NCBI GenBank assembly: GCA_003963305.1
Contig: RXJR01000036.1
Span: 1 to 64,000 of the forward strand
DNA from: Candidatus Melainabacteria bacterium
GTDB taxonomy: Bacteria; Cyanobacteriota; Vampirovibrionia; Obscuribacterales; Obscuribacteraceae
Direction of reading: 5' to 3'
DNA length: 64,000 nt
Of the stretch, positions 8,952 to 18,602 are shown in pieces. Numbering within the stretch: the first letter of the stretch is position 1; the number at the start of each line of letters is the position of its first letter. A model generated the notes under the pieces. The model made no database searches, was not told the DNA's origin, and saw nothing but the letters and a program-made list of their open reading frames with translations. The translations under genes were made by a program, and so were the position numbers.

Positions 8952-11465
8952 ATGACCTCCTCAGAAGACGCGTTTTTAAAGAAGCTACGGGCGGCCTTTG
9001 TTGGCGAAGCACACGAACAAATTGAACACATATCTTTGGGTCTATCGCAGCTTCTAAGCACCACTGATGACACCGAGCGTCAGCGCATCGTAGAGAACAC
9101 CTTCAGAGAACTGCACAACATGAAGGGTTCTGCCAGAGCCGTTAATCTACTCAGCCTCGAAGCAGTCTGTCAGTCGCTTGAAGATATTTTCGCACAATTC
9201 AAACGCTCAGATCGAGAAATCACGGCGGCTCTGCTGGACACTCTCCACGAGGTCGTAGATAGCTTATCAATTTTCTTGAATAGTCTGGAGACTTCTGAAT
9301 CGATCGAACACTCCGCAGCCCTCGACAATATTCTTGAGACGCTATCAAAGCTAGACCGTTCAGAAGGCTCAAAAGCAAAATCGACGGACGCGAGCATATC
9401 TGAAGACACGCCTCTCCCAGACTGGTCAGACACCATCCCCACAGGGAAAGGCGAAGAGGAGTCCGAACAGGCGACAAAGAAAAAGATCGAAGATGAAAGT
9501 CCTGAATCAATTTTGGACAGCTTCGTCTTCGACTCATCATGGCAAGAAAGCAGCACACCGGGAGCACTTTTCGATATTGCGGAGACTCCCCCTCCTGCCA
9601 CGACCGCTGCTCCCACTGGATTCAACGCAGTAACTGCGCCGACCGCTGCCCTGTTTGAAGCGACATCACCGATGATGGCATCCACAATCGCAGAATCAGC
9701 ACGCGAATCTATTCGCATTCCGGCAGCCAGACTGGACGAATTGTTGATGCGAGCCGAAGACATGCTCAGCCTGAAAATAATGAGTCGACAACACAACAGC
9801 GATCTCAATAATGTCGGCTTTAGATTCGACGATTTCGCAAGAGAATTTTCCAAAATATACGCAGACGTTCGCGCCGCTCGACAGATGATAGACCGAGACC
9901 AGGCAACTTCCGAAGAAATTTTCATTGAATCCGTACTGACCAGAGTGCTTGAATTTCTCGATTCACAGCAACAACAGATGAGTGTTCTGGGCGCTCAGCT
10001 TAGCAACCTGCAGACTTCATCTCTAAACGACTTTAGAATTGCAAGCACTACAGTAGAAACCTTTCTCGAAAATACCAAGAAACTTTTGATGATGCCGGCA
10101 TCGACCATGCTCGAATTGATGCCAAAAATGGTGCGCGAACTGTCGCGAGAGCTGGGAAAAGAAGTGGATCTCACCATCAACGGCGGCACAATACAGCTCG
10201 ACAAGCGAGTTCTATCTCAAGTGAAGGATCCACTCATACACATATTACGCAACAGCATAGACCACGGTATGGAAAAACCAGAAGTAAGATTGGAGGCGGG
10301 GAAATCCAGACGCGGGTCGCTCATCATCAGCGTCATGCCTGAAGAAGGCAATACAGTGGAAATTGTTGTCACCGATGACGGTGCGGGAATCAACATAGAA
10401 AAAATAAAAACATTAGCCATAAAGAACGGGCTGCTGGACACCGAAAAGTCAAAATCGATGACCGACGCAGAGGCAATCGCCCTGATTTTTCAGTCCAGCT
10501 TCTCCACAAGCGACACGATTTCGGAAATTTCTGGAAGAGGACTGGGACTGGCAATTGCCAAAGAAAACATCGAAAAATTAGGCGGTAGACTTTTTGTGGA
10601 AAGTCGCAGGGGACTGGGAACCAGCTTCCGAATCAAGCTTCCCGTCACGGTGGCTACCTTCAGAGGCGTATTGATCAGGTGCTCAGATGAGACCCTGATA
10701 GTTCCCACTTCAGACCTGGAACGACTGATTAAAGTTAAACGCGAACACGTGACGATAAGCGAAACGAGCCGAATCATAAAAGTTGAAGGACGAGAAATTC
10801 CTTTGCTCAGGCTCGACGATGTCCTGGAGCTACCACTTTCGACGGCAAGTCCGTCTCAACATCTGGTTATGGTGCTTCGACACAGTGATTCTATGTGCGG
10901 ATTCGAAATAGATGAAGTCCTGGAAGAGCAGGAAATCCTGGTAAAAAAACTATCGAAACCGTTGGTGCGTGTGAGAAACGTAGCAGGTGTCACGGTTTTA
11001 GGATCAGGTAAACCAGCAGCAATTCTGAACGTCTCTGATTTGCTTAAATCAGCCAGGAAAATCTCAGCGCTGAAGAAACATCGCCAAACACCTGCAGCAA
11101 AGGTTGCCGGGAAGCGAATACTGATCGTTGATGACACCATCACAGCAAGAATTCTCATGAAAAACATTCTGGAGTCGGCAGGATACCTGGTCAAAACCGC
11201 CAACGATGGCACAGAAGCTCTAAAGGTTTTGACCAGAGAAAAATTTGACATGCTACTCACTGATATCGAAATGCCCAAAATGAATGGCATCGAGTTGACA
11301 GCAGCAGTCAGAAAAGGCGGTCAGAAGCTGCCGATCATTCTGGTCACATCGATGACCGACCAGAAATTCAGGGACGAAGGCACGGAGGCCGGAGCAGATG
11401 CATTTTTCGTCAAAAGCAGTTTTGACCAGAACAATCTCCTGGATGTGATAAAGCGATTAATGTAA
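8952..11465 (+). CDS. cheA: CheA-type histidine kinase with C-terminal receiver
   Basis: 837 residues. The N-terminal Hpt domain carries H55 in HNMKGSA. Residues about 130-245 are a variable acidic/Ser-rich linker. A helical dimerisation part follows, then the ATPase with N434 in LRNSIDHGM, DDGAG and GRGLGLA. The CheW-like regulatory domain spans about 575-705. The receiver (721-837) has the D727-D728 pair, D771 as phospho-acceptor and K821. CheA-receiver fusions are typical of the pili-linked and phototaxis systems of cyanobacteria and Pseudomonas (PixL, ChpA, FrzE). The fused receiver could serve as phosphate sink or second output. It starts 7 bp after the receptor gene and ends 3 bp before cheB. 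Confidence 0.95.
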   Translation: MTSSEDAFLKKLRAAFVGEAHEQIEHISLGLSQLLSTTDDTERQRIVENTFRELHNMKGSARAVNLLSLEAVCQSLEDIFAQFKRSDREITAALLDTLHEVVDSLSIFLNSLETSESIEHSAALDNILETLSKLDRSEGSKAKSTDASISEDTPLPDWSDTIPTGKGEEESEQATKKKIEDESPESILDSFVFDSSWQESSTPGALFDIAETPPPATTAAPTGFNAVTAPTAALFEATSPMMASTIAESARESIRIPAARLDELLMRAEDMLSLKIMSRQHNSDLNNVGFRFDDFAREFSKIYADVRAARQMIDRDQATSEEIFIESVLTRVLEFLDSQQQQMSVLGAQLSNLQTSSLNDFRIASTTVETFLENTKKLLMMPASTMLELMPKMVRELSRELGKEVDLTINGGTIQLDKRVLSQVKDPLIHILRNSIDHGMEKPEVRLEAGKSRRGSLIISVMPEEGNTVEIVVTDDGAGINIEKIKTLAIKNGLLDTEKSKSMTDAEAIALIFQSSFSTSDTISEISGRGLGLAIAKENIEKLGGRLFVESRRGLGTSFRIKLPVTVATFRGVLIRCSDETLIVPTSDLERLIKVKREHVTISETSRIIKVEGREIPLLRLDDVLELPLSTASPSQHLVMVLRHSDSMCGFEIDEVLEEQEILVKKLSKPLVRVRNVAGVTVLGSGKPAAILNVSDLLKSARKISALKKHRQTPAAKVAGKRILIVDDTITARILMKNILESAGYLVKTANDGTEALKVLTREKFDMLLTDIEMPKMNGIELTAAVRKGGQKLPIILVTSMTDQKFRDEGTEAGADAFFVKSSFDQNNLLDVIKRLM

Positions 11466-11468
11466 CCA

Positions 11469-12509
11469 ATGATCAAAGTACTGATAGTTGAGGACTCTAT
11501 AGCGGCGCAGCAGTTGTTGACGCACATACTTAACGGCGAACCTGGCATTCAGGTGATTGGCACCGCATGTAATGGCGCAGAAGCGATCAAATTTGTCAAC
11601 AAAATCAAGCCTGACGTTATCACAATGGATTACTATCTCCCGGATGCGACTGGTCTGCAAGTGGCACGCGAGATAATGGAGACAAAACCAGTTCCAATCA
11701 TAATTGTCAGCGCGACCTGGACTGCAGATCAGTATTCGGAAGCTTTCAACCTCATGGAAGCAGGCGCAGTCGGTACCATGAAAAGACCACCTGGACCAGG
11801 ACATAGCGAACACGAGTCACTGGCGAAGGAGTTGGTACAACTGATCAAAAGCATGTCTGAGATCAAAGTTGTAAGACGCTTGCCCAAGTTCAAGGGCAAG
11901 CAATTCGAGGCAGCCCAGATCCCGTTTTTAGCTCGCCGTATCGTGGCTATCGGCGCAAGCACGGGCGGACCTCCAGTGCTCGACACCATTCTCAGTCAAT
12001 TGCCGGCAGACTACCCGTATCCAATCACAGTGGTTCAGCACATTGCCGACGGATTTTTAGATGGTCTGGTAAATTGGCTTCAACCCAAGTGCAAACTAAA
12101 AATCCATATTGCAACAAACAATCAAGCGCTTGAGCCCGGGCACATTTACATTGCTCCTGACCGTTTTCATCTCGGTGTGACAGCACAGGAGCAAACAATG
12201 CTAAGCACCGCCGAACCGGAACATGGTATCAGGCCTTCAGTTTGCTATTTATTTCGTTCTATAGCAAAGATCTACGGATCGCGCGCAATTGGAATTCTAC
12301 TTACAGGTATGGGCAAAGATGGCGCAGAAGGTCTAAAACTGATGCGCGAAAATGGCGCTATTACAATCGTTCAAGACAAGGATACGTCGGCTGTTTTCGG
12401 TATGCCGAACGAAGCGATAAAACTTGGCGCAGCACAGTTCATCCTGCCACCAGATAAAATAGCGCAATCGCTAATTTTGCAACAAACAAGCGATCAACAG
12501 AAGAGGTAA
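11469..12509 (+). CDS. cheB: CheB protein-glutamate methylesterase
   Basis: 346 residues, normal length. The receiver domain (1-125) has acidic residues E8-D9 and phospho-acceptor D54. The methylesterase domain (about 155-346) has the catalytic triad S164 (GASTGG), H191 (VVQH) and D284 (GMGKDGAEG), matching the known enzyme almost residue for residue. It removes methyl groups added by CheR after phosphorylation by CheA. The pair CheR/CheB indicates a system with true adaptation. No cheC, cheD, cheX or cheZ is present in the window. Confidence 0.96.
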   Translation: MIKVLIVEDSIAAQQLLTHILNGEPGIQVIGTACNGAEAIKFVNKIKPDVITMDYYLPDATGLQVAREIMETKPVPIIIVSATWTADQYSEAFNLMEAGAVGTMKRPPGPGHSEHESLAKELVQLIKSMSEIKVVRRLPKFKGKQFEAAQIPFLARRIVAIGASTGGPPVLDTILSQLPADYPYPITVVQHIADGFLDGLVNWLQPKCKLKIHIATNNQALEPGHIYIAPDRFHLGVTAQEQTMLSTAEPEHGIRPSVCYLFRSIAKIYGSRAIGILLTGMGKDGAEGLKLMRENGAITIVQDKDTSAVFGMPNEAIKLGAAQFILPPDKIAQSLILQQTSDQQKR

Positions 12510-12512
12510 AGA

Positions 12513-13058
12513 GTGCCCAGTATTTTACAAGGACTGCATGTAATGGTGGTTGAAGACACTATGACACAAGCAATGATGATCCAGCACGTCCTCGAGAAGG
12601 AACAAGTTCAGGTGACTATTGCTCGCAGCGGCGAGAAAGCAATGAAAACACTTGCAGATATCGAGCCAAAACCCCAACTAATTCTCTGCGACGTCAACAT
12701 GCCGGAAATGGACGGCTATCAGCTGTGCCTGAAACTCAAGGCTGATGAAGCCTTAAGAAACATCCCATTTGTGTTGCTTTCCACATTGGTTGACAACACA
12801 GATCTGCTCCGAGTCATTGAATGTGGAGCCGATAACTTCATATACAAAACCTTCGAGGGCGAATACTTCATCCAGCGACTGGAGTCAATCTGGTCTTCAT
12901 GCAGCGAAGATGCAGCGACCGAGGCCCAGGCACTTAAAATCATGCTTGACGGCAGGCAACACAACATTGTCATCTCGAGCCAGAAGCTGGTGAATCTGCT
13001 TTCTTCCGCATTTGAGACTGCTGTTTTTCATAACAGGACACATAAATCAGGAGCCTAG
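12513..13058 (+). CDS. CheY-like response regulator with helical tail
   Basis: 181 residues, GTG start with AGAGG about 6 bases before. Residues 8-125 are a receiver: E14-D15, phospho-acceptor D60 (ILCDVNMPEMDG), T/S switch at LLST and K112. The last 50 residues are helical and lack any DNA-binding or enzymatic motif. It is the only stand-alone receiver in the operon, so it is the best candidate for the diffusible output (CheY role) acting on a motor or pilus. Last gene of the first chemosensory operon. Confidence 0.88.
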   Translation: MPSILQGLHVMVVEDTMTQAMMIQHVLEKEQVQVTIARSGEKAMKTLADIEPKPQLILCDVNMPEMDGYQLCLKLKADEALRNIPFVLLSTLVDNTDLLRVIECGADNFIYKTFEGEYFIQRLESIWSSCSEDAATEAQALKIMLDGRQHNIVISSQKLVNLLSSAFETAVFHNRTHKSGA

Positions 13059-13389
13059 CCGATTAAATTCCGACAGAAACGTCGCCCGCTTGCATCAGAA
13101 ATAGGCACTCCCGGTTTTCAAGATCGACTACTGCTTGGAACTTGAAAGTCCAGCTGTTGAAGGCTTTTGCAAAACGACAAGGTTCACAAACGGAATTTAA
13201 AGCGATATCAGCTTAAGGTTTGAACTATGCATCCGACAGGGCTTAAATAGCATATAGGACCGGGTTCCCGAATATGCGAATCTGGAAATGCGCTGGATTC
13301 GCCAGTTTGCATAAAGTTGCCTTATAGTATTAGTGGCGCTCAGCTTGGCGCTAAGCAGAAAACGTTGTCAGCAGCAGTAGACCAGAGAG
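13059..13389. other. intergenic region between the two chemosensory operons
   Basis: 331 bp without a gene. It holds the second GATATC repeat (13196-13224), a short CGGG-TT-CCCG hairpin at 13261-13270, and an inverted repeat GCGAATC/GATTCGC (13276-13302, 13-base loop). A possible minus-10 (TATAGT, 13323-13328) has no good minus-35 partner. A second promoter before the PAS-REC-Hpt gene is likely but not proven. Confidence 0.45.
13196..13224 (+). promoter_or_regulatory. GATATC repeat, copy 2
   Basis: Carries AAGCGATATCAGCTTAA followed by GGTTTGAA; copy 1 has the same core followed by GTTTGAA, so about 24 bp match with one insertion. It has no full inverted partner here. It lies about 165 bp upstream of the PAS-REC-Hpt gene. 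Confidence 0.65.
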
Positions 13390-15624
13390 ATGACCATTAA
13401 CTGGAATAATCACATTGACCGACTGAGAAGCCAAATTGCGGACTTGCGCAATACTCTTCGCGTCATCAAGACCAAAGCACACGACGAACGACCGGGTCTT
13501 GAAGAGACAACGGCTCAACTAAGAGAGCTTGTAGACAAAAACGAATCGCAGAAAACTCTCTATCAGTTTCCAAAGATTCTCCATAAGATTTTGCATAATC
13601 CGGCCGTAGGAGCGATCATCCTTGGTCCAAACGGTGAACACCTCTTGTTCAACGCCGCTGCAGAAAGGCTTCTCGGTTCTGATTTGATGGCCGATGCCCT
13701 GGCGGAAAAAACTGGTAACTTCGGCTTTTACCAGACAGACAAAATTACAAAATACACCAAAGAAGAACTGCCCTGGCAACAAGCCGTAATGGGAGCACAA
13801 GTACCTGAGGTCGACCTGTTCGTGCGCCGACAAGGGTACGCAGATGGACTTTGGATCAAGGTAACCTCCACTGCTCTTAAAAGTGACAGCAACGATATCG
13901 GCGGAGCAGTTGTATTTCTCGTTGACATAACAGAACAAGTTCAAGTCGAAAACCAAATTCAATCAACCTGCGAAGCACTGGAGCAACAAATTTCGCAGAT
14001 CGGTAGCGCGCAACTTGAATTGCAGTTGTTAACCGAAAAGTTGGGCAAACTGGATTATCTGCCTGTCGTGACACCAGATACAGTGACAACAGAAAAGTCC
14101 CACAAAAAGAAGACGGCTGCACAGATATCACACGAAAAATCCTCAAAAGTGCACTCAAACAGTAAAGACACCAGCACAGACCAGTCATCGACGCCCACTT
14201 CTCAATTTGTATCGGGCTCAGATGTTGACTCACACGAAAGGCAAACTACAACGACAGAAGGTGATCTCAAAACTTCTACTGATGCAAGTGGCAGCAAATC
14301 AAACCAGGATTCATCAATAATCGACTATGCAAGTGATGAACTAGCAAAATGGGCAGATATCGCTCCTGATGAAGAGGGAGAAGATCAACCGGCAGGTGCG
14401 ACCGAGCCGGGACAAAATAAAATCAAATTGGCCTCCCAAGCAGAGCTGATAAAGGAAATTCATGACTTCGCTGCATCAGCGGAGTCTGAAGAAGACACTG
14501 AATCGACCGAAACGACAAAAACAAGTGAGTTAAAGGAGCCGACTGAAACGCTGGAAGACAAGGCGCAGAAGGTAAACGAGTCTATCGTGCAGCAGCTTAC
14601 CACTGAGATTTTCGCCATCGCCAACCAAATTGAACCAGCCGAAACAAGTGGGCATCAAGAATTCTTCGCTCCGGACAACAACCAGCAGTCTCTGTCGGTG
14701 CCTGGCACAGCTGAACAATCAGCTGCTGGAACAACTCCGCCGAAAACCGAAGAGCTGAACGTAGCTTCAGTTCAAGCAACCTCCCAGGAATCAGACAAAG
14801 ACTCTAGTTCGCCGAACAAACCGACTCCGAAACCAGGGGAGGCAGACACGGGCGGGACCAAGCGCCAAAAAATCCTGATTGTTGACGATATTCCGGTTAA
14901 CCAGAAACTATTGCGCCTGCAACTGAAGCGATTGGGATTCGAGTGCGACGCCGCCAATAACGGCGATGCAGCCCAGAAAGCAGTCGCCAATGGGGATTTT
15001 GCGCTAGTTTTAATGGATCTTGATATGCCAATCATGGATGGTTTTGAGTCGACAGCAGCCATCCGCAAAAATGAACAGGGTCTGGGGAAACGCATACCTA
15101 TCGTCGCGATGACATCATACGATCGACAGGAAGACCGTGACCGATGCCTGGCTGCCGGTATGGACGACTTCCTGAGTAAGGGAGCAACCCAAAAGCAACT
15201 TCACGAAGTTGTCGAAAGATGCATGCAAGCCGCATCGAAGGAGTCCGTTAAGACTCCCATTACGCCTCCCGAGCCTCCAAAAGAGACGGGGCTGGACATC
15301 GAGTCGCTCCAGAAGCAGTTTGACAAAGAAGAAGTACAGGACGTTTCAAGACTTTTCCTTAGCGCCGTTAATACGTTTATCGATTGCATCCAGCTGGGCA
15401 TAGAAGAGAAGGACGCTGGTGCGGTGACGCACTTCGCTCACTCGGTAAAAGGTCCTTGTGCCGCTCTCGGCATAGATGAAATGACGCGGTTGACCTCAGA
15501 AATAATGAGCGACGCTGAAGCCGGAAACTGGACTCAAGTGCGTGTCAAATACATGAAACTAAAATCCTCCTTTGGCGAAGTCAGGGACCAATTACGAGAA
15601 CTTTGTACACCTGGGTACGTTTAA
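13390..15624 (+). CDS. PAS-receiver-Hpt protein without a kinase domain
   Basis: 744 residues. A short helical N terminus precedes a PAS domain (about 60-185, NPAVGAIILGPNGEHLLFN). A long acidic Ser/Thr/Glu-rich linker (about 235-490) follows, then a receiver (about 494-610) with IVDD, phospho-acceptor D543 (MDLDMPIMDG) and a Lys near 598. The C-terminal Hpt domain (about 640-740) carries H684 in HSVKGPCAA. There is no ATPase or DHp domain, so the protein cannot phosphorylate itself. It should relay phosphate from CheA or another kinase through D543 and H684 (inference). First gene of the second chemosensory operon. Confidence 0.88.
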   Translation: MTINWNNHIDRLRSQIADLRNTLRVIKTKAHDERPGLEETTAQLRELVDKNESQKTLYQFPKILHKILHNPAVGAIILGPNGEHLLFNAAAERLLGSDLMADALAEKTGNFGFYQTDKITKYTKEELPWQQAVMGAQVPEVDLFVRRQGYADGLWIKVTSTALKSDSNDIGGAVVFLVDITEQVQVENQIQSTCEALEQQISQIGSAQLELQLLTEKLGKLDYLPVVTPDTVTTEKSHKKKTAAQISHEKSSKVHSNSKDTSTDQSSTPTSQFVSGSDVDSHERQTTTTEGDLKTSTDASGSKSNQDSSIIDYASDELAKWADIAPDEEGEDQPAGATEPGQNKIKLASQAELIKEIHDFAASAESEEDTESTETTKTSELKEPTETLEDKAQKVNESIVQQLTTEIFAIANQIEPAETSGHQEFFAPDNNQQSLSVPGTAEQSAAGTTPPKTEELNVASVQATSQESDKDSSSPNKPTPKPGEADTGGTKRQKILIVDDIPVNQKLLRLQLKRLGFECDAANNGDAAQKAVANGDFALVLMDLDMPIMDGFESTAAIRKNEQGLGKRIPIVAMTSYDRQEDRDRCLAAGMDDFLSKGATQKQLHEVVERCMQAASKESVKTPITPPEPPKETGLDIESLQKQFDKEEVQDVSRLFLSAVNTFIDCIQLGIEEKDAGAVTHFAHSVKGPCAALGIDEMTRLTSEIMSDAEAGNWTQVRVKYMKLKSSFGEVRDQLRELCTPGYV

Positions 15625-15652
15625 TTAGAAACACAATCTGGGTCCATCTGTC

Positions 15653-16018
15653 GTGGAAGAAAGTACGATACCCGCTTTGCCTGATGCACCGGTAAACCTC
15701 AAAGAATTAGAACAAGCCCTCGAAATTGACGGCGCTCATGAGATCGCAGCTGGCTTCCTGGAAGATGTCGCTTCCATTCCAGAAAAATTGTCCAGGGCCG
15801 TAAATTCAAAAGACAAAGAAGCGATCAGATCAGCCGCGCACCTCTTAAAAGGCTGCTGCCTGATTATCATGGCTCAAGACACTGCCGAAAAAGCCGCAAG
15901 AATGGAAAGACAGGCCGGCTCCGGCGAATTAGAACACTGCGAGCAACTGCTGCCAGAACTCTTACAGTCGCTGCAAAAAACTGTCAAATGCCTAGAAGCC
16001 TACATCGATGAAAGTTGA
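15653..16018 (+). CDS. stand-alone Hpt phosphotransfer protein
   Basis: 121 residues, GTG start. A single Hpt four-helix domain with H63 in AHLLKGCC. It starts 28 bp after the PAS-REC-Hpt gene and overlaps the next gene by 11 bp. Hpt proteins pass phosphate between receivers; likely partners are the receivers of CheA, CheB, the response regulator at 12513 and the PAS-REC-Hpt protein. With CheA and the upstream gene it makes three Hpt domains in the locus. Cytoplasmic. Confidence 0.87.
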   Translation: MEESTIPALPDAPVNLKELEQALEIDGAHEIAAGFLEDVASIPEKLSRAVNSKDKEAIRSAAHLLKGCCLIIMAQDTAEKAARMERQAGSGELEHCEQLLPELLQSLQKTVKCLEAYIDES

Positions 16019-18527
16019 TTCCATCGAAATCATTTTGAGCATAATCAGTGCAATCGCACTGATTATGGCTGTCGTCGTATGGCGCATGCTTGAAGCTCTG
16101 AAAAGCAAATATCAGACCGAAATCGATAGTTTAAAATCTCAGCTGCAAAAGGCTGATGTCGATAAAGAAAGCACCCATCGGGCAATCACGGGTGAATTTA
16201 AGCAGTTACTGAGCGACCAAAGATCGATCACTGCAGTTGGTGCCTCCGAAGAAATCAACGCACTAGTAAACGGCATTAACGACAAAATTGAAAAGGTAGG
16301 AAACCAGACTAAAGAGAAACTTTCCGAACTTGAAAGCAAGCAGTCTAAACTGCCTGATACTGAGTTTATTGACGACTTGCGCACTTCGCTGCAAAACGAA
16401 CTTGACCAGTTGCGAGAGCAGCAGTCAAAAGTGCAGGAAAAACTGCAAACTCTGGAGAAAGACCATGCAGATCTGGCAGACTTCAAAAAGACTCTCCCAG
16501 AGCAAATTACAGAACATGCAAACAATGCGGTCAGTCAGGTAACGGCAGAAAGTAAAGCATCGGTCGACGCATTGTGTAACTTGTTTCAGCAATTGCAAGA
16601 TTTCGTTAAAACAGAATCTGCCAAAACACAAGCCGACATAAGCGAATTAGCAACAAAAAACGAAATGAGCGTCAAGTCAGCGACGCTAGACAAATTCCTC
16701 ATGCTGATGGATTCAGACGAAGAACGAAAAGCAGCGGCGCTTTCGTTTGTCAGGCAGATCGCCAGTGAAGATCTGTTCGCTGAATTGGCAATTAAATTTC
16801 CGAGTACCATAGCCGTTGCAGCCCTGGAGCAGATGGCAAAAAAGAGTGACCGAAAAGACGTTTTCGTTGCGGCTCTAGGTAATTTGGCGACACAAAAACT
16901 TGATGCACAGATGTATGACGACGCGCGAGCGTTGTACATGCAGGCAGTCGACATAATTCAAGAATCTGAGAATCAAGATCAAGCACAACTTTTACCAATA
17001 TATGCAAAGCTAGCTTGTTTATGCAGGCTACAGACGGACTTCGATTATGCAAAGGTGATTTTTAAACGCGTCGTTGATGCGCAGAAATCAGCTTCACCGG
17101 AGCTGCGTCAAGCCGCCATTCAAGCTCTCTCTGAGCTCTCCCAGCTATACGAAATGAGCAACTTTTCAAACCGACTGGAAGAGGTGTATAAACGACTGCA
17201 CGAAAATTACATTGCCATTGGGCAACTCGACAGAATGGATGCGGCTCGCAATCTTCGAAAGCTGGCCGATCTGTATCTATCAGAAGAGCGTTACGAAGAG
17301 GCTGAGCCAGCGTACCATAAGGCTCTACCCAGCTACAGCAAATCGGCTGAGGCCGAAGATCCGGAATTAATAGCTCTGCTGCGAAATCTAGCCAAGACAT
17401 ACTTTCACCTCAATCAACTGGACAAGTCCGAGTCACTTCTCACGCAACTTATCAACGGTCTTCTCAAAGCCAAAGCAAGCAACGAGGAGATACTACTTGC
17501 AGTATCACAGCTGGAAAACACCGCCCAGACATTTGTAGAGCGTGACAGCTTCCATAGGGCCGAAGCGATATTCGAAAAATGCAGCAATTCATTAAAGCAG
17601 GTGCTTCCAGCCAATGACCCAAAGGTGGTTGCTCTATACGAGAAACTCGAAAATCTGGCAAAACGAGCACAAGACAAAGAACACCTGAAGAAGTTCTATC
17701 GCGAACAGTTGGATTCCCAAAAAAACGGAGCCAACAAAAGTGCGAAATACGTCAATTGCGCCGTAAAACTTTCCACATTGCATGCGGCCGACGGCAACTT
17801 TGTTGAGGCCGAATCAATATACAAAACAATCGAGAATTCAAAAGCCTACGACCAGGAGACTGCAGATTTGCTTGACGAGTTGGCTAAAGCTTGTAGCAGC
17901 CAAGCAAAGTACGATTTTGCTCAAAAGACCTACGAAAAGGCGCTCAGCTTGAAAGAATCAGTTCTAGGAGCAAACAGTCCAGAACTGATCAATTCCTACG
18001 CCAATCTTGGCGCATCATATTCGGTGCAGAGAGAGTACAAACGCGCAGAAGAGATGTTTAGACGCGAACTGATGCTGACCGAGAAAAATTTTGGCTTCGA
18101 CAATGAGAAAACCGTGACAGCTCTAATGCACCTGGCTGGTTGCTACATCATCGCAGGGAAACTAGACGAAGCCGAACCGTGTTACAAACGAATCCTCGAA
18201 ACAAGGTACAAGACTCTGGGCGAAGAGCATGCCGATATCATAGTCTCACTTTTGCATCTGGCCGAACTTTATCGAATCCAGAAGAATTTCGGCGAAGCTG
18301 AAATTTTCTACGAGAGCGCCTGCGAGATGGCGGAGAACATGTACGGTACAGAAAGCCTCAAAGTAGCCGAAATTCTGGAAAAACAAGCCATCCTGGCCAG
18401 ACAAGAAGACCAGGCGGAGAAGTCCACCGAATTTTCGGACAGAGCAAATAAGATCAGGCGAAAGTTGAATGAAGAATCTCTGGCAAAAGTACCAGGCGCC
18501 GATGCCGCAGCTGCTGAAATTCAGTAG
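16008..18527 (+). CDS. membrane-anchored coiled-coil TPR protein (kinesin-light-chain type)
   Basis: 839 residues. One N-terminal membrane segment (about 7-26), then a long coiled coil (about 28-200, rich in Gln, Lys, Glu and Leu heptads), then a helical region and at least ten TPR units (about 290-820). The TPRs are of the 42-residue kinesin-light-chain class (for example YANLGASYSVQREYKRAEEMF and LLHLAELYRIQKNFGEAE). The start overlaps the Hpt gene, so both are co-translated. It is probably a membrane-tethered scaffold that gathers signalling or motility proteins; no enzymatic motif is seen. Its conservation with the chemosensory genes would need comparison of genomes. Confidence 0.82.
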   Translation: MKVDSIEIILSIISAIALIMAVVVWRMLEALKSKYQTEIDSLKSQLQKADVDKESTHRAITGEFKQLLSDQRSITAVGASEEINALVNGINDKIEKVGNQTKEKLSELESKQSKLPDTEFIDDLRTSLQNELDQLREQQSKVQEKLQTLEKDHADLADFKKTLPEQITEHANNAVSQVTAESKASVDALCNLFQQLQDFVKTESAKTQADISELATKNEMSVKSATLDKFLMLMDSDEERKAAALSFVRQIASEDLFAELAIKFPSTIAVAALEQMAKKSDRKDVFVAALGNLATQKLDAQMYDDARALYMQAVDIIQESENQDQAQLLPIYAKLACLCRLQTDFDYAKVIFKRVVDAQKSASPELRQAAIQALSELSQLYEMSNFSNRLEEVYKRLHENYIAIGQLDRMDAARNLRKLADLYLSEERYEEAEPAYHKALPSYSKSAEAEDPELIALLRNLAKTYFHLNQLDKSESLLTQLINGLLKAKASNEEILLAVSQLENTAQTFVERDSFHRAEAIFEKCSNSLKQVLPANDPKVVALYEKLENLAKRAQDKEHLKKFYREQLDSQKNGANKSAKYVNCAVKLSTLHAADGNFVEAESIYKTIENSKAYDQETADLLDELAKACSSQAKYDFAQKTYEKALSLKESVLGANSPELINSYANLGASYSVQREYKRAEEMFRRELMLTEKNFGFDNEKTVTALMHLAGCYIIAGKLDEAEPCYKRILETRYKTLGEEHADIIVSLLHLAELYRIQKNFGEAEIFYESACEMAENMYGTESLKVAEILEKQAILARQEDQAEKSTEFSDRANKIRRKLNEESLAKVPGADAAAAEIQ

Positions 18528-18602
18528 GGACTTTTTGTGCTTATCGGTGAATAATTCTAGGCGCCAGTCAGGCTTCTACACTTTCGAAATACTAAAGTCA
18601 GA

